This document shows, piece by piece, positions 1 to 12,134 of a stretch of DNA of 64,000 nucleotides (position 1 is the first letter of the stretch; each line of letters opens with the position of its first letter). The DNA comes from Plumapathes pennacea (taxonomy: Eukaryota > Cnidaria > Anthozoa > Antipatharia > Myriopathidae), in NCBI GenBank assembly GCA_964036295.1, contig OZ038466.1:8396001-8460000 (forward strand), read 5' to 3'. The position numbers and the translations under genes are program-made. The notes beneath the pieces are model-generated. The model was given only the letters and a program-made list of their open reading frames with translations. It ran no database searches and was not told the DNA's origin.

Positions 1-1253
1 CAACAACTTTCTACCCAAAATAATAAGCCAGAAAATTTCTAACCCCCAAAAGATCCCCAACTCAAGGTCTTTGCGGTTCACACCTCCCCATCACTAATAT
101 ACCTTGGTCTCGATGAATTATATATAGTGACAATATTGTTCGCATCAAAAAGCATGCCATATTTTATTAGAAAATCAAAGCAGCAAGGCAGCTGTAAGCT
201 CGTGAATTTGTAAAAAGGACTTTTTTTTTGCAGAAGTAGCTATTTATAGAACTGGCTCAATTCACCACTTGGTGGTGAACACGGGCTAAAAAAGTGTTTT
301 ATAATAATTGAGAAAAAAGAATTATCGACGCAGTTTTCACGGGTCACACACCGCAGCACTCTCCAAAATAATAGATTGTACCTTTTTGGCTCCAGAACTA
401 AAAAGAGCATGCCTGAATTAGTCCAGATGCCAATTTTGGATTGTCAGGCTTCATTTTGGTGAAGCAGCGGCAATTTGTTTTTTTGAGATTTGATAAGAGT
501 TTGTATGTGGCCGCCATGTTAGTCGAACTCGGAACATGAAATGAAGTTGATCCGTGACTCAGCTTGATGTTTAGTTACTTCACATCTTTCGCAGTGTCAA
601 TTTTAAAATGTTTCGTGATGGAAAACTTTAGTTCAGACAAGCACCAATTTTAGTCTGTCACGAGCATGTCACATGGCTTTGTTGTCACGGTATTCAAACG
701 TCCATAGCTCCCAAGAGATATTTTGTATCGACTCAGAATTTTGCTTTAAGTCTTAAGGCATGATAGTCTTGAACATATCAACATGTTGGACTTATAGGAT
801 ACATTACTTTTGAGATGGCTTTTTATGATGTCACATGCAAACCAAGAAATGAAATACCTGACTAATTTGCATACTTATGAACTTGTAAACATTCACCGGA
901 AATGGATATTTTTGTTTTTTTTAAAAGCCGAGATTCAATATCTTTTGGCCTAGTATCTTCCAAGCTGTATTTACTGTCACTACAGAAATTATGGTGGATA
1001 CTAAACCAACGGCTTCAGATTTGTTTGCGATAATGCCATCGGTGCCACTGATTGTTTGACCTTCAAGGCACTGCACCAAAATGTCGCAATAACAACGCAA
1101 AACACAACAGAGTGAAACACAACCAAGCTCAGAATCAATGGCCAAACAAACTTCGAACGCATGAAAAACCTTCAAAATGAGAACACGTTCCGAGCAAAAA
1201 TATGGTCGCAACAACTACGACAACATCTTGCTTTTAAACGAGAGAAGTTAACG
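1..1253. other. AT-rich intergenic DNA, no gene seen
   Basis: No open frame here has exon-like splice sites or recognisable protein content. The small minus-strand frame near 921-1214 is low-complexity in its codon use and has no supporting neighbours. I see no structured repeat until the 7-bp array that follows. Confidence 0.5.
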
Positions 1254-1351
1254 TGCTAGTTGCTAGTTGCTAGTTGCTAGTTGCAATTTGCTAGTTGCAA
1301 TTTGCTAGTTGCTAGTTGCGATTTGCTAGTTGCTAGTTGCTAGTTGCTAGT
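1254..1351 (+). repeat. 7-bp tandem array (TGCTAGT), left of an inverted pair
   Basis: About 14 units of TGCTAGT with variants such as TGCAATT and TGCGATT. The reverse complement of the same array occurs at 1863-1914, so the two arrays form an inverted pair around a 510-bp core that contains a (TTA)n microsatellite. Confidence 0.9.
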
Positions 1352-1809
1352 CCTTTAACCTGAATACGGTGGCGCAATTCACGAATCGAACATAAACGCC
1401 CCCGTTGTCACCTCTTTAATGGACTTTTGACAGGTGCGACAGACTCTTGAACTGTCTAGTACCAGAGACCTTTTCCCATAAACTAGAAACTACTCAAACT
1501 ATAAGCTAGAAACTCAGTTGATCCTAGCCTGCGTAGCAAGCGTTAGAGCTGCTGGGACTTTTTCGATTTATGACTGCGCGAGAATTGGGGCGAGCGCAAA
1601 AATGTAGTTGAGGGGGGAGGGGAGAGGAGAAAAAGGAACAATCGAGGATTGTGTACCAGTCCTGCTTATTGACAGCTTAGTTTCTTTGTCTCTTTTACAG
1701 TCTAATTCACAATCGCCTTGTGCAAATTCTTAGATAACACTTAGCTCCCATTACAGATGGACAGTTGCCACCGCTCTACTTAGGTAATATTTTCCATTTC
1801 CATTTGACT

Positions 1810-1860
<51 letters not shown>
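1810..1860 (+). repeat. (TTA)n microsatellite
   Basis: Seventeen or so uninterrupted TTA/ATT triplets, ending directly at the inverted 7-bp array. Confidence 0.95.
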
Positions 1861-1861
<1 letters not shown>

Positions 1862-1862
1862 C

Positions 1863-1914
1863 GCAACTAGCAACTAGCAAATCACAACTAGCAACTAGCA
1901 ACTAGCAACTAGCA
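1863..1914 (-). repeat. 7-bp tandem array (CAACTAG), right of an inverted pair
   Basis: Units of CAACTAG, the reverse complement of the array at 1254-1351. Together they look like subterminal satellite arms of a foldback element; no target-site duplication was identified. Confidence 0.85.
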
Positions 1915-2741
1915 TGAAACCTTTGCTGCTTTTAAACTGCGTCGTTTGACACACGTGCCTTCACCTTGTGGGCTGCCTGTGCCCAAATCTGGAAAACCGC
2001 AACTGCTTTATTTGGAAATCCATTGTTGACAACAGAGGGAATAGGGAATCAGGGAAGTAGGGAAGGGAAAGTGATTACTATACCTCAAAGTGGGATTCGC
2101 GAGCTAAAAAGTATTGTACTTCCAATTTCAGAGTCCAATACTCATTGATGAACGGCTGTCTCTTCTACCTTTTACAATGTATTTTGTACAGTCTGCAATC
2201 TTTTATTGCCAAACTGTGTTGTCGCATAAAACAGTAGGAAGTTAAATACTAGCCCTGGCCCAAACTGATTAGCAAGTCGACCCTTTTGCATTGTCCCGTG
2301 CGATGCATGCCTGGTTACACAGCGCCGTCAAACGAATTACGTACGAATGGACAGAAGGGCGCTATACAGTGGTAAAACACAAAGGTTTTCACAGTCGGAC
2401 AGATAAATATTCGACTGTACTTACGTTCGTCTTGACACTCCCGTATAAAATCCTTATTGTTCACGCAAAGTGAAAAAGCGAGGCGGAGACCGAACGCGCG
2501 AGGTCTGGACACTAGGCGGGAGAGAAGTGGCCGCGCCAACACGTCTGCGCATGCGCCGGCTTTCGAGTTCCGGTCGAGTTTCCCGTGCACAAGTAAGAAT
2601 AAAGCGAGGAAACAGCTGCATGTACGCTGCGGATTGGGAGGATTTCGCAGCCGCAAACAATCAGCGGTAAAGAACACGAGCATGAATTTGCGGGATCAGT
2701 GAAATGGTGGCAGTCAGGGGGAAGGGAGGGGAGGTGGGTGG

Positions 2742-2940
2742 ATGTCACTCAATATTCTCAGAGTATGACTGTTTTGAAATGTTGAAACAATAAGGCATCA
2801 TTCACCATCACCAGCCACATGCATTCACTGTTTTATTCATCATCGTTGGGCATCATTGATCACCATCATTCAACTTTATTTACCATCATTCTGCAGTAAA
2901 GCAACATTGATAATCTTTCACAATTGATCATGAAAACTGA
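2742..2940 (+). repeat. Interspersed repeat, copy 1
   Basis: This segment, beginning with a GATGTCACTCAATATT word, recurs with about 85-90% identity by eye at 6120-6275. It is rich in CATCATT/CACCATC words. Neither copy has a convincing open frame. Confidence 0.7.
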
Positions 2941-2972
2941 AAGATCTGACAATAATAATAAGTTAATTTTTG

Positions 2973-4718
2973 TCCCCGAACGAAGTGAGGGAAATATTCA
3001 CGACGCTAATGCAGTAGTATTATCGCCTTATCGGAGACTCCAAGCGTGTCGCCATCTCGAAATCTAATGTTCGTGTGTTTGTCTGTTTGTGCCATACGAC
3101 CTCGTCCCAAGGCCCTCCGCGTCGAGCGACCACAGCAGGCGAGGTTACATCGGCAGCTTAACTGTAAACCGCCATTTTCTTGAAGACATGCGATAGAGTA
3201 CGAACTGAAGTGATTTTGTACAACAATATGCAGATACAAGGCCAAGCAGTTCGACGGACGGCTGTAAATTGCCCGGATATTTTGCCAGTGCATGGGAGGC
3301 AAGCTTTACTAGACGTAAAACGGATTCTTTAAGGCCCAACTGGTTGACCTGAACACTAATCCCAGACGCCAGTATTGTGTTAAAACGCAGACACTTCTTC
3401 AGAAAGGAATAGCAAAATACAGTCGGTGGAAATCGATCAATCACTGTTGCAAATTTCGCCTTTCGCAATAACAGGAATGCAGTTTTCAGAATCCAAGTTT
3501 GACAAGATGACAACACAATACAATGGAAAGTGGAATTTTCGTACTGTATGAGGACTGCTCTATACAGTGTATTTTGAAATCATTGAAGACGTAAACAATA
3601 GTGTTTTGGGTTTTGTTTCCTTTGCTGGAAAAGAGCTAAAGCTATGGCTTTCAGGAACCGGTGAGTTTTGAAAATTTGCATCAATTAACCGCGTTAAATA
3701 CACTTTTGTTAAACGACGGTCGTGTTATCATTGGTATTTCAACAATTGCCGTATATTTTGTCGTTTGATGCCCCGGGAACTGTGATGAAGGCCAAGTAGG
3801 ATTATACTGTGATCTTTTCGCTGGTTTTCAAAGCTATTTTTAAAATGCCTTCGTGCAAGATTGTGTCATCCGATTCCTGACATGTTTGCATAATTTCATT
3901 GACAGTCTGACACATGCTGTGAAGTTTTGTCGCCGTGTTTGTTGGCACACTGTATTCAAGGATAAAATGTAACCGGGTTAAAATGCTTTTGCTTTTTGAA
4001 GGCTATTAAAGTAGAAAATATCCGGCCACTGCTTTCCAAATTAAACAATATGTCTACTAGCGGGACCCCCGTAAGATACTCGCTCAACACAATCGGACTT
4101 TGTATTATTTAGTGACCGGGTTTGCTCGCTCAATAAAATCGGACCTTGTATTATTTAGTGACTTGATTTCTTTTTTCTGTCAAAGATTTTAAAATCGTCA
4201 AACGCAGTTTGAAAAGTTGTTGTGTTCAAAATTGAATCCCTGCCAAAATTCACACGATTCCGAGACTTCGAAAGCGTGTAAACAAGCGACTCGCTTTGAC
4301 GGTTCTAAATTTGGCACACACACAAAAAAACAAACATACACGTATGTGGTTAGGATAAAGCATTGGCTGGAGAAATCGCGGCTTTTCTTGAAATTCATAA
4401 AAACTTCGGTGTCCAAGATCGACTTTGCTTGGCTTTCAAGCCTCGGGAGTATTCTGTAGTTGCGTGTAAATGTTTTCTCAGCGAATTTTGAAGTTCAGCT
4501 AGTGTCTACGAAAATTGAAGACTGTGCACGTTGTCTGAACTAAACCAGACTGCCGTGTGACAAAGATTTTTTTAGCGGCCGACTGGTGACGTCGCTACAC
4601 AGCCGTGGTTTGCTGAAAAAAAAATTAAATAATGTCCGAACGGAAAATAAACAAGAATCCCGCTTTCCGAAAACCCACTACTGAGCGAGGGGATATCTGC
4701 GATTATCGTATTTCTAGT
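2973..4718 (+). mobile_element. 1,746-bp element, copy A (inverted partner at 9653-11398)
   Basis: Every open frame in this segment recurs with identical translation on the opposite strand at 9653-11398, and the mirrored coordinates always sum to 14371. The two copies are therefore essentially identical inverted repeats of 1,746 bp. The element starts TCCCCGAACG and ends TTTCTAG before a T. A 5'-TC end and a 3'-CTAG end placed before T are Helitron-like, and there is no visible target-site duplication. It encodes no recognisable Rep/helicase, so it would be a non-autonomous element. The base before this copy is G, whereas the other copy sits between A and T. The small frames inside (123, 98, 80 and 72 aa) have no recognisable domain. 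Confidence 0.8.
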
Positions 4719-4868
4719 ATATTTTATATCCTGGTACACAAGACTTTTCTATATACATATAAATTGCCACCATTCGCAGGAATTTAGATACAGTATAACA
4801 ATATTGTTGTCACTTTCACAAAATTTAAGTCAATAATTAAATTATATCTCAAAAATCTCTAAATGTAC

Positions 4869-5165
4869 AATTTTTCTGACAAAGGAAAATGAAGCAACAA
4901 GAAATATCCATCTAGATGATCATCAGTACAGTGCTGTTTTCAGATGACAGAAGAAATTAATCATGTGATTGCTTACATTGGCTTTGCATTTTCTACGCTT
5001 CACAATAATTTGGTCAAAAACAAGTTCACTGAACAACAAATCTTGGCCAATCAAAAGCAAAAACAAAACCTGATTATAATATTCTCACACAAGAAAGCAA
5101 TAGTTCTTTTAACATGCTGATTGGTTTCTTCTTCAACATAAAATAACAGATTACCTTGGCAAACT
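4869..5165 (+). repeat. Interspersed repeat, copy 1 of a 0.3-kb pair
   Basis: Shares long stretches, including TCTAGATGATCATCAG and CATGTGATTGCTTACA words, with 6430-6715 in the same orientation. It is diverged, so it is older than the 1,746-bp copies. Confidence 0.7.
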
Positions 5166-5355
5166 CTGATTGGTTGAAAAATGTGTTTCTACCTCAGTGT
5201 GTGGTGGAATATTTGCTTTGGTTTTTCAACAGTCATCAAAAACAGCTCTATAATAATTTGCAATAATAAAATAATCTTATTTTAAATTTGCTGATACTGT
5301 ATGACTATATATCACTAACAGTTCCAAAATGCCTAGAGGATGTGCCTAGACAGTG

Positions 5356-8300
5356 TCAGTAATTTAACTGGACACTTGAGTTGGTGAAGTAGTTCTTATC
5401 TTTTGGCTGGCTGATTGATTGATACAGAGACACCACTGTCTTTCCATTCTTGCACAAAGCTCCTAAAAGAGGGTCATCGCATCAAGGCACAACCCTGAAA
5501 CATGAAAACATGCATTTTTAACAAACAAAAAACTGAACCTAAATTTTCTCACTAGGTGTCGCTATTAGAACTATACAGCAAACAGCTTTTGTACATAATA
5601 CTAACACTATGTTGTTTATGCACAAACGTCATACATTGCAAATTAAAATAAATGACCAACTGGTTATGATTTGCAAATTTTTTTAAAATAAGTGCCTCTC
5701 TTCCCTTATGCCATTTTATCATAAATTTGAACTTGCAGGATTTTCAGTATTTGTTTTTTAAGTATTTGAAATGATTTTTTCCCATGTTTTACCTGTTTGG
5801 TTAATGTACTTGTCCAGTCACTATCCAAGATTGTCCCTATGACAATGTCCAACTAAAAATATATGCTCCCTTTTGTAATATTGTTCTTCACCAGGAAGTA
5901 TGGAAGAGCCAGCTTTTTTCCAGCACACAAGCCCAGTGCAAATTCTGGAATCTGCCCGTCTAGCCTTGACCAAAAGTAAAACATACATTATTAATTATCA
6001 GAAATAGAAATCAGAAATAGAATAAAGTACCTTCTCTTTTGGAAAGGGGTCATCAGTTCTTTCCAGTCCTTCATATAAAATGTGGGAAAATGCATGCGAG
6101 GACTCCTGGAAACAGGATTGGGATGTCACTCAATATTTTCAGAGTATGACTGTTTTGAAATGTTGAACAGAAACTTAGCATCACAATAAAGCATCACTCA
6201 ACATCACCAGCCATATGCATTCACTGTTTTATTGACCATCATTAAGCATAATTTACCATAATTCTGCAGTAAGCATTTATCATGTGGTCACTTACGAGAG
6301 GTTTCACTAATAGAAATTTGACTGAGTGACAAAGTCGGTCATTTGTGGTCGCTTAAGAGGTGGTCCCTTGAAGGAGGTGGTTGCTCAGGGAGGTTACACT
6401 GTATTGAATTGTATCACTGTATTGAATTGTATTTTTCTAAAAACGTAAAACGAAGCAACAAGAAATATTTGTCTAGATGATCATCAGCAAAGAGCCATTT
6501 TCAGATGACAGTAGAAAATAACCATGTGATTGCTTACACTGGCTTTGCATTTGCTATGCTTTCCAACATTTTGGTCAAAAAAAGCTCACTAAACAGCAGC
6601 AATACTGGCCAATCAAGAGCAAAAACAAAACCTGATTGCAAGATAGCAAAAACTGTTTTAACGCTGCTGATTGTTTTTTTTTTTCTTCAACATAAAACAA
6701 CATAGATTACCAAATATTATGGAATACTAATTATTAATTATCAAAAATAGAAATCTTAAAAACAGTAACCAGGGCACTGACTAATCACACAAAGTGGATA
6801 ACTTGGCAGGTCTGTCCTGCATATGAGTGATTCAATTATTTCTACTAGCGATGTGATCTTGTAGTGATTTTTATTTTGTCTATAACATCTATAACATCAC
6901 CCACCTGATACAAAACTCCATGAAAGTAGGAAGTCACTGCAGCCTTGTGCTCAGGAAACAACTGTTTGAAAAACTCTGAAGTCTGTGGAATAAAATAATG
7001 AACTAGTCAAGCGGATTTTATGAGTACATTGGTATTCAACAAACTATGTACTGGGATACTTGCAAAGACCTCAACAGATATTTAAGAGCCCCATAGGTTA
7101 TCACCCTTCTCAGCATGCATTAACAATTTATAAGAGATCCATTACAGTCCTCAGTAAACAGGCCTGCCAACTCTGCAAGTGACTTAAGTTCACAACTCAA
7201 CCCCCTCACCCTTGGGCCATGCCCAATTCTGCCTGGCCCCAAAGCATGCTAAAGATGCAAATTATAGGAGTATGGTAGTTTGAAATTTGGACTTACTGTA
7301 CCTTCCTTCCATCAGTTCCTTTCTTTACTTCAAACATCATCTGAAGGGTAAGGCCAACACAGCTTTCAACACCATCCCTGTTTAAATAGAAACTTTCTTT
7401 TGGGAACTTGCCCCTTAATTATTCATTCCTTTAATTAATTTATTTAATAAATTCATTTATTCATTATATGAATATTTAATTAATTCATTTAATAAATTCA
7501 TTTATTTATGATATGAATAATTTATTTATTTAATAAATTCATTTATTCATTTTATGAATAAATGAATAGTTAAATAATGCATACATGAATGAATAAATAA
7601 ATTCTGAATAAATCAATTCTGCCTGGCCCCAAAGCATGCTAAAGATGAAAATTATGGGTGTATGGTAATTTGAAATTTGGATTGAATAAATCAATTCATT
7701 CACTTATTCATTATTTATTCATTTTTTTGTTCAATTCTTTACTTATTTTTCTTTATTCATGTATCAGTTTTCTTTGTTTCTTTATTTCTTTATTCCTTTT
7801 ATTGTATTCATTTTAAATGGCGCCGTGGTTAGGGTCAAGTAGTGTTAGGGTCAGCGTTACGGTTAGTTAGGGTTAGGGTTATGGGTTAGGAATGGGGCAT
7901 CCTGTTGGGGGAGGGGGCCTGGGATGGTGGAGGTACACCAAGGGAGGTGACGGTTGCACAACCACATTCACGGTCATCCCAGGCCCCCTCTCCCACCCCT
8001 CCCCTCAAATCCCATCCCTCCCAAATCCCCTGTACAACCCAGTCCCTATCCACCTACCCTCCGACCAACAGCCAACCCCACTGAAGGAGGAAGAATGCAG
8101 ATGAATATCAGCGAGGGGATAGACAGGAAGAGAGTCAAAACAGGGCTCTGAGGGGGCCGTGGGTACATTGCCTCCCCTCTGATGAGTTGCACGAATTAGG
8201 TGAGAGAGCAAGAACCAGAATGGGCAGAATTCGCCCAAGCAGTGGTACCCATAACAACCCTCTCCACGAGTTAAATGGGTGGAATTTTCCGTTATCCGCG

Positions 8301-11300
8301 GCTGTCTGAGGCTGGGATAAAATGAATCACGGTTTCCTTCGCGTGTCATGCACCCTACGCTCCAGACGTTGTGAAACACCCGCGACTGGCGACAATTTTA
8401 AACTACTGACAGAGGGTGCATCTCCGTCGTTAAGATTGTCTGTAGCCGGCCCAGCCTCAAATCGCCTGCCCATTCTTCTCATTTTGAGGATTGAAATGCG
8501 TACCACTGCTTTGGCCAATTCTCCCCATTCTAGTCCTAACTCTCCCACCTAACTCCTACAACTCACCAGAGGGAAAACAATGTGCCCATGGTCTCCTTAG
8601 AGTCCTGTTTCAATCCTCTTCCTGCCTATCCCTTTGCTAACATTCATCTGCACTCTTCCTCCTTCGGCAGAGTTGAATGATGGTCATCATCAGGTTGATG
8701 GAAGGCACACAATGATCATACAGGGGACGAGGGACTTGAGGGGACATAGAAGAAGAACATATACAATGGATGATAATATTGGAAGAGAGCCTGGAACAGT
8801 ATGCTGGAGGAATGTCCATAACAGTCTGCAGGAAGTCAGCCCAGAAGAGTCTGTCCGCAACAGTCTGGAGGAAGTCAGCCTGGAACAGTCTGCAGCAGCT
8901 GGAGGAGAACATCTGACTATAGTTGGGAGAACAGGAAACACAGGGTAAGAAAACAGTGTAAAATAATATTGTAATAGATAAAAATTGAGCACGGGTACTT
9001 ACGAAAATAGAATATAATAGGGGAAAACTATACTACATACTTTTTTGCTGTCTATGATAAAGCACAACAACATTGACAGTGAAAATAAAAATGCTAATTA
9101 GGTGGCCTTAACTTGGGAGATACAATACCTTTTATACATATCATGCTACAGTATATTTAGAATCTGCACATAAACAAGTTTACCAAATACAGTTAAACCT
9201 CGCTATTTCGAAAACTTGGTTAATTAGAAGTCCCAGTTATATCGAAGTCAAGTAGAATCCCCTTGAATAAATTTTTTCAGTCATTTACCGTCGGCTATTT
9301 CGAACTTTATTTCATGTCCCGTGGGTCTTTGAAATGGCGGGGCTTGACTGTAGTTCATCTGAATCAGAAAACACTTTCAATCACCAGAAAGAAAAGAAAT
9401 GCACTGTATCACAAAATCATAAACAAACAAAAAACAAAAACAAAAACAAAAACAAACAAAAACAAAAACAAAAACCAAAAAAAAAACACAATTTTGAATT
9501 TCAAGGAGTCCTTGGCAGTGAATTGCAAGGAAACTGCTTGCCCAGTGTCGGGCTGGATTTGGGACATAAAAGCTCCACACACGAATACCAATAGAACAAC
9601 AAAAAGGGTATGGCAATAGATGGCATGACCAACAAAAATAAATAACTATATGACTAGAAATACGATAATCGCAGATATCCCCTCGCTCAGTAGTGGGTTT
9701 TCGGAAAGCGGGATTCTTGTTTATTTTCCGTTCGGACATTATTTAATTTTTTTTTCAGCAAACCACGGCTGTGTAGCGACGTCACCAGTCGGCCGCTAAA
9801 AAAATCTTTGTCACACGGCAGTCTGGTTTAGTTCAGACAACGTGCACAGTCTTCAATTTTCGTAGACACTAGCTGAACTTCAAAATTCGCTGAGAAAACA
9901 TTTACACGCAACTACAGAATACTCCCGAGGCTTGAAAGCCAAGCAAAGTCGATCTTGGACACCGAAGTTTTTATGAATTTCAAGAAAAGCCGCGATTTCT
10001 CCAGCCAATGCTTTATCCTAACCACATACGTGTATGTTTGTTTTTTTGTGTGTGTGCCAAATTTAGAACCGTCAAAGCGAGTCGCTTGTTTACACGCTTT
10101 CGAAGTCTCGGAATCGTGTGAATTTTGGCAGGGATTCAATTTTGAACACAACAACTTTTCAAACTGCGTTTGACGATTTTAAAATCTTTGACAGAAAAAA
10201 GAAATCAAGTCACTAAATAATACAAGGTCCGATTTTATTGAGCGAGCAAACCCGGTCACTAAATAATACAAAGTCCGATTGTGTTGAGCGAGTATCTTAC
10301 GGGGGTCCCGCTAGTAGACATATTGTTTAATTTGGAAAGCAGTGGCCGGATATTTTCTACTTTAATAGCCTTCAAAAAGCAAAAGCATTTTAACCCGGTT
10401 ACATTTTATCCTTGAATACAGTGTGCCAACAAACACGGCGACAAAACTTCACAGCATGTGTCAGACTGTCAATGAAATTATGCAAACATGTCAGGAATCG
10501 GATGACACAATCTTGCACGAAGGCATTTTAAAAATAGCTTTGAAAACCAGCGAAAAGATCACAGTATAATCCTACTTGGCCTTCATCACAGTTCCCGGGG
10601 CATCAAACGACAAAATATACGGCAATTGTTGAAATACCAATGATAACACGACCGTCGTTTAACAAAAGTGTATTTAACGCGGTTAATTGATGCAAATTTT
10701 CAAAACTCACCGGTTCCTGAAAGCCATAGCTTTAGCTCTTTTCCAGCAAAGGAAACAAAACCCAAAACACTATTGTTTACGTCTTCAATGATTTCAAAAT
10801 ACACTGTATAGAGCAGTCCTCATACAGTACGAAAATTCCACTTTCCATTGTATTGTGTTGTCATCTTGTCAAACTTGGATTCTGAAAACTGCATTCCTGT
10901 TATTGCGAAAGGCGAAATTTGCAACAGTGATTGATCGATTTCCACCGACTGTATTTTGCTATTCCTTTCTGAAGAAGTGTCTGCGTTTTAACACAATACT
11001 GGCGTCTGGGATTAGTGTTCAGGTCAACCAGTTGGGCCTTAAAGAATCCGTTTTACGTCTAGTAAAGCTTGCCTCCCATGCACTGGCAAAATATCCGGGC
11101 AATTTACAGCCGTCCGTCGAACTGCTTGGCCTTGTATCTGCATATTGTTGTACAAAATCACTTCAGTTCGTACTCTATCGCATGTCTTCAAGAAAATGGC
11201 GGTTTACAGTTAAGCTGCCGATGTAACCTCGCCTGCTGTGGTCGCTCGACGCGGAGGGCCTTGGGACGAGGTCGTATGGCACAAACAGACAAACACACGA

Positions 11301-12134
11301 ACATTAGATTTCGAGATGGCGACACGCTTGGAGTCTCCGATAAGGCGATAATACTACTGCATTAGCGTCGTGAATATTTCCCTCACTTCGTTCGGGGATT
11401 AGGTAAACAAATAAATGAGAATAAAACAGATAAAAAGATACCAGGAACGGAAGGAAGGAACGGAAGTGAAAAATACAAGAGAAGAAAAAAAAAATGCAAT
11501 GTGACTCACGGAGAACAACGAAACAAGAAAACCGGGGGAAAAATATTTATAGAACTTGATGATATGAAGGGAAAACGAAATGATGCAAACTATTGCTACG
11601 AAGCGACCATAAATCAGGGAAGTGCAAGCAGAGAAGTATGTAAAAAGCATTGCGAAAGGTAAAAGGGAACAAAATAGATGGGGAAAATAAAGTGGACCAG
11701 TATATGAAAAATTAAAGACGCAGGAAATAACATAAGAGTGCAACGAAGGGATATGCGACAAGGGAGAAACGAGTGAAGGCCAAACAAATTAACACGAGGG
11801 TGACAAATGCGTTTTGCATAAATGACATGGGAGGGAAACTTGAGCTCGCACATGGCCTGAGAAGGCGAGATGAAAGAGGTCGAGGAAACGGGGAGAAGCG
11901 ACAAACAATAACGGCAGAACCCAGAACTAAATACCTGTAAAAGGGATCTTCGTTTAGGCGTGGAGCAGGACGCTTTGGGCCGCCTTGTGCTGTAGTGTTC
12001 AGTTCTTCAGATGCGAGCGAGGTGGATGACCTAGCTGAGGGGATTCCGAAGAGAAAAGACGTTTCGGACTCTAGAGGTTTCTTTCCTGCTGTAAGCCACT
12101 CCGAATTTGGGGAACCGTGAAAATCTTGTGAATT
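5356..12134 (-). CDS. Unrecognised six-exon protein, 5' end unresolved
   Basis: I built this model from splice sites. Exons in reading order are about 12134-11935, 7377-7302, 6982-6905, 6105-6031, 5964-5892 and 5462-5356 (TGA stop). Intron phases agree at each join: 2, 0, 0, 0, 1. The product is about 200 residues. The first exon is rich in Ser, Pro and Lys; the next three are helix-like, with segments such as G-L-T-L-Q-M-M-F-E-V and F-F-K-Q-L-F-P-E-H-K. The fifth exon is open in all three frames, so its frame rests on phase alone. A competing exon at about 5855-5794 is skipped in this model. No ATG was found in frame in the first exon; an upstream exon is likely. I do not recognise the family. 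The 4.5-kb first intron contains the second copy of the 1,746-bp element, a pogo-like MITE and several repeats. Confidence 0.5.
6120..6275 (+). repeat. Interspersed repeat, copy 2
   Basis: Same-orientation relative of 2742-2940, within an intron of the minus-strand gene. Confidence 0.65.
6430..6715 (+). repeat. Interspersed repeat, copy 2 of a 0.3-kb pair
   Basis: Same-orientation relative of 4869-5165; intronic in the minus-strand gene. Confidence 0.65.
7226..7290 (+). repeat. 65-bp direct repeat, copy 1
   Basis: A 65-bp stretch starting ATTCTGCCTGGCCCC recurs at 7616-7680 with only a few differences. The copies bracket exon 7377-7302 of the minus-strand gene and an AT-rich (ATTTATTC-type) tract at 7420-7615. 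Confidence 0.85.
7616..7680 (+). repeat. 65-bp direct repeat, copy 2
   Basis: Second copy of the segment at 7226-7290, in the first intron of the minus-strand gene. Confidence 0.85.
7827..7890 (+). repeat. Degenerate interstitial TTAGGG-like repeat
   Basis: Contains several GTTAGGG, GGTTAGG and TTAGGGTT words in one orientation, separated by a few odd bases. This resembles the metazoan telomere repeat in degraded form. It is too short and irregular for a chromosome end. Confidence 0.6.
8671..8944 (+). other. Possible plus-strand exon or decayed repeat
   Basis: An open segment lies between a CAG acceptor and a GG|GTAAG donor, on the strand opposite the host intron. Its translation is Glu-, Ser- and Gly-rich and contains three imperfect repeats of an N-S-L-(Q/E)-E-V-S unit. 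There is no matching neighbour exon that I could find, so this may be chance or an unrelated retro-fragment. Confidence 0.25.
9190..9350 (+). mobile_element. Pogo/Tigger-like MITE with TA target duplication
   Basis: Starts CAGTTAAACCTCGC and ends GGGGCTTGACTG, with TA on both sides (9188-9189 and 9351-9352). The TA duplication and CAGT...ACTG ends fit non-autonomous Tc1/mariner-pogo elements. It contains no open frame for a transposase. Confidence 0.75.
9420..9490 (+). repeat. (AAACA)n low-complexity tract
   Basis: Repeated AAACAAAAACA words; it explains the Lys/Asn-rich and Phe/Val-rich open frames on the two strands here. Confidence 0.9.
9653..11398 (-). mobile_element. 1,746-bp element, copy B (inverted partner of 2973-4718)
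   Basis: Reverse complement of 2973-4718, with every contained frame identical. Read on the minus strand it begins TCCCCGAACG right after an A and ends CTAG right before a T, which is the A^T insertion context of Helitrons. It lies in the first intron of the minus-strand gene at 5356-12134. Identity over the whole length means a very recent insertion, a gene-conversion tract or an assembly artefact. Confidence 0.8.

Noticed and set aside
2291..2748. Cluster of overlapping frames on both strands
   Set aside because: GC-rich non-coding or repeat sequence gives open frames on both strands; no splice sites or domain support any one of them.
2973..4718. 123-, 98-, 80- and 72-aa frames as genes
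   Set aside because: They recur identically in the inverted copy because the element is duplicated. They overlap one another and show no domain or start context.
5794..5855. Alternative exon of the minus-strand unknown gene (frame L-D-I-V-I-G-T-I-L-D)
   Set aside because: Protein-like, but its phase does not join to the last exon, which needs phase 1. It may be an alternative exon.
9377..9739. 120-aa minus-strand frame with Phe/Val-rich repeat
   Set aside because: Mostly the (AAACA)n tract read in reverse; the start is the end of the mobile element.
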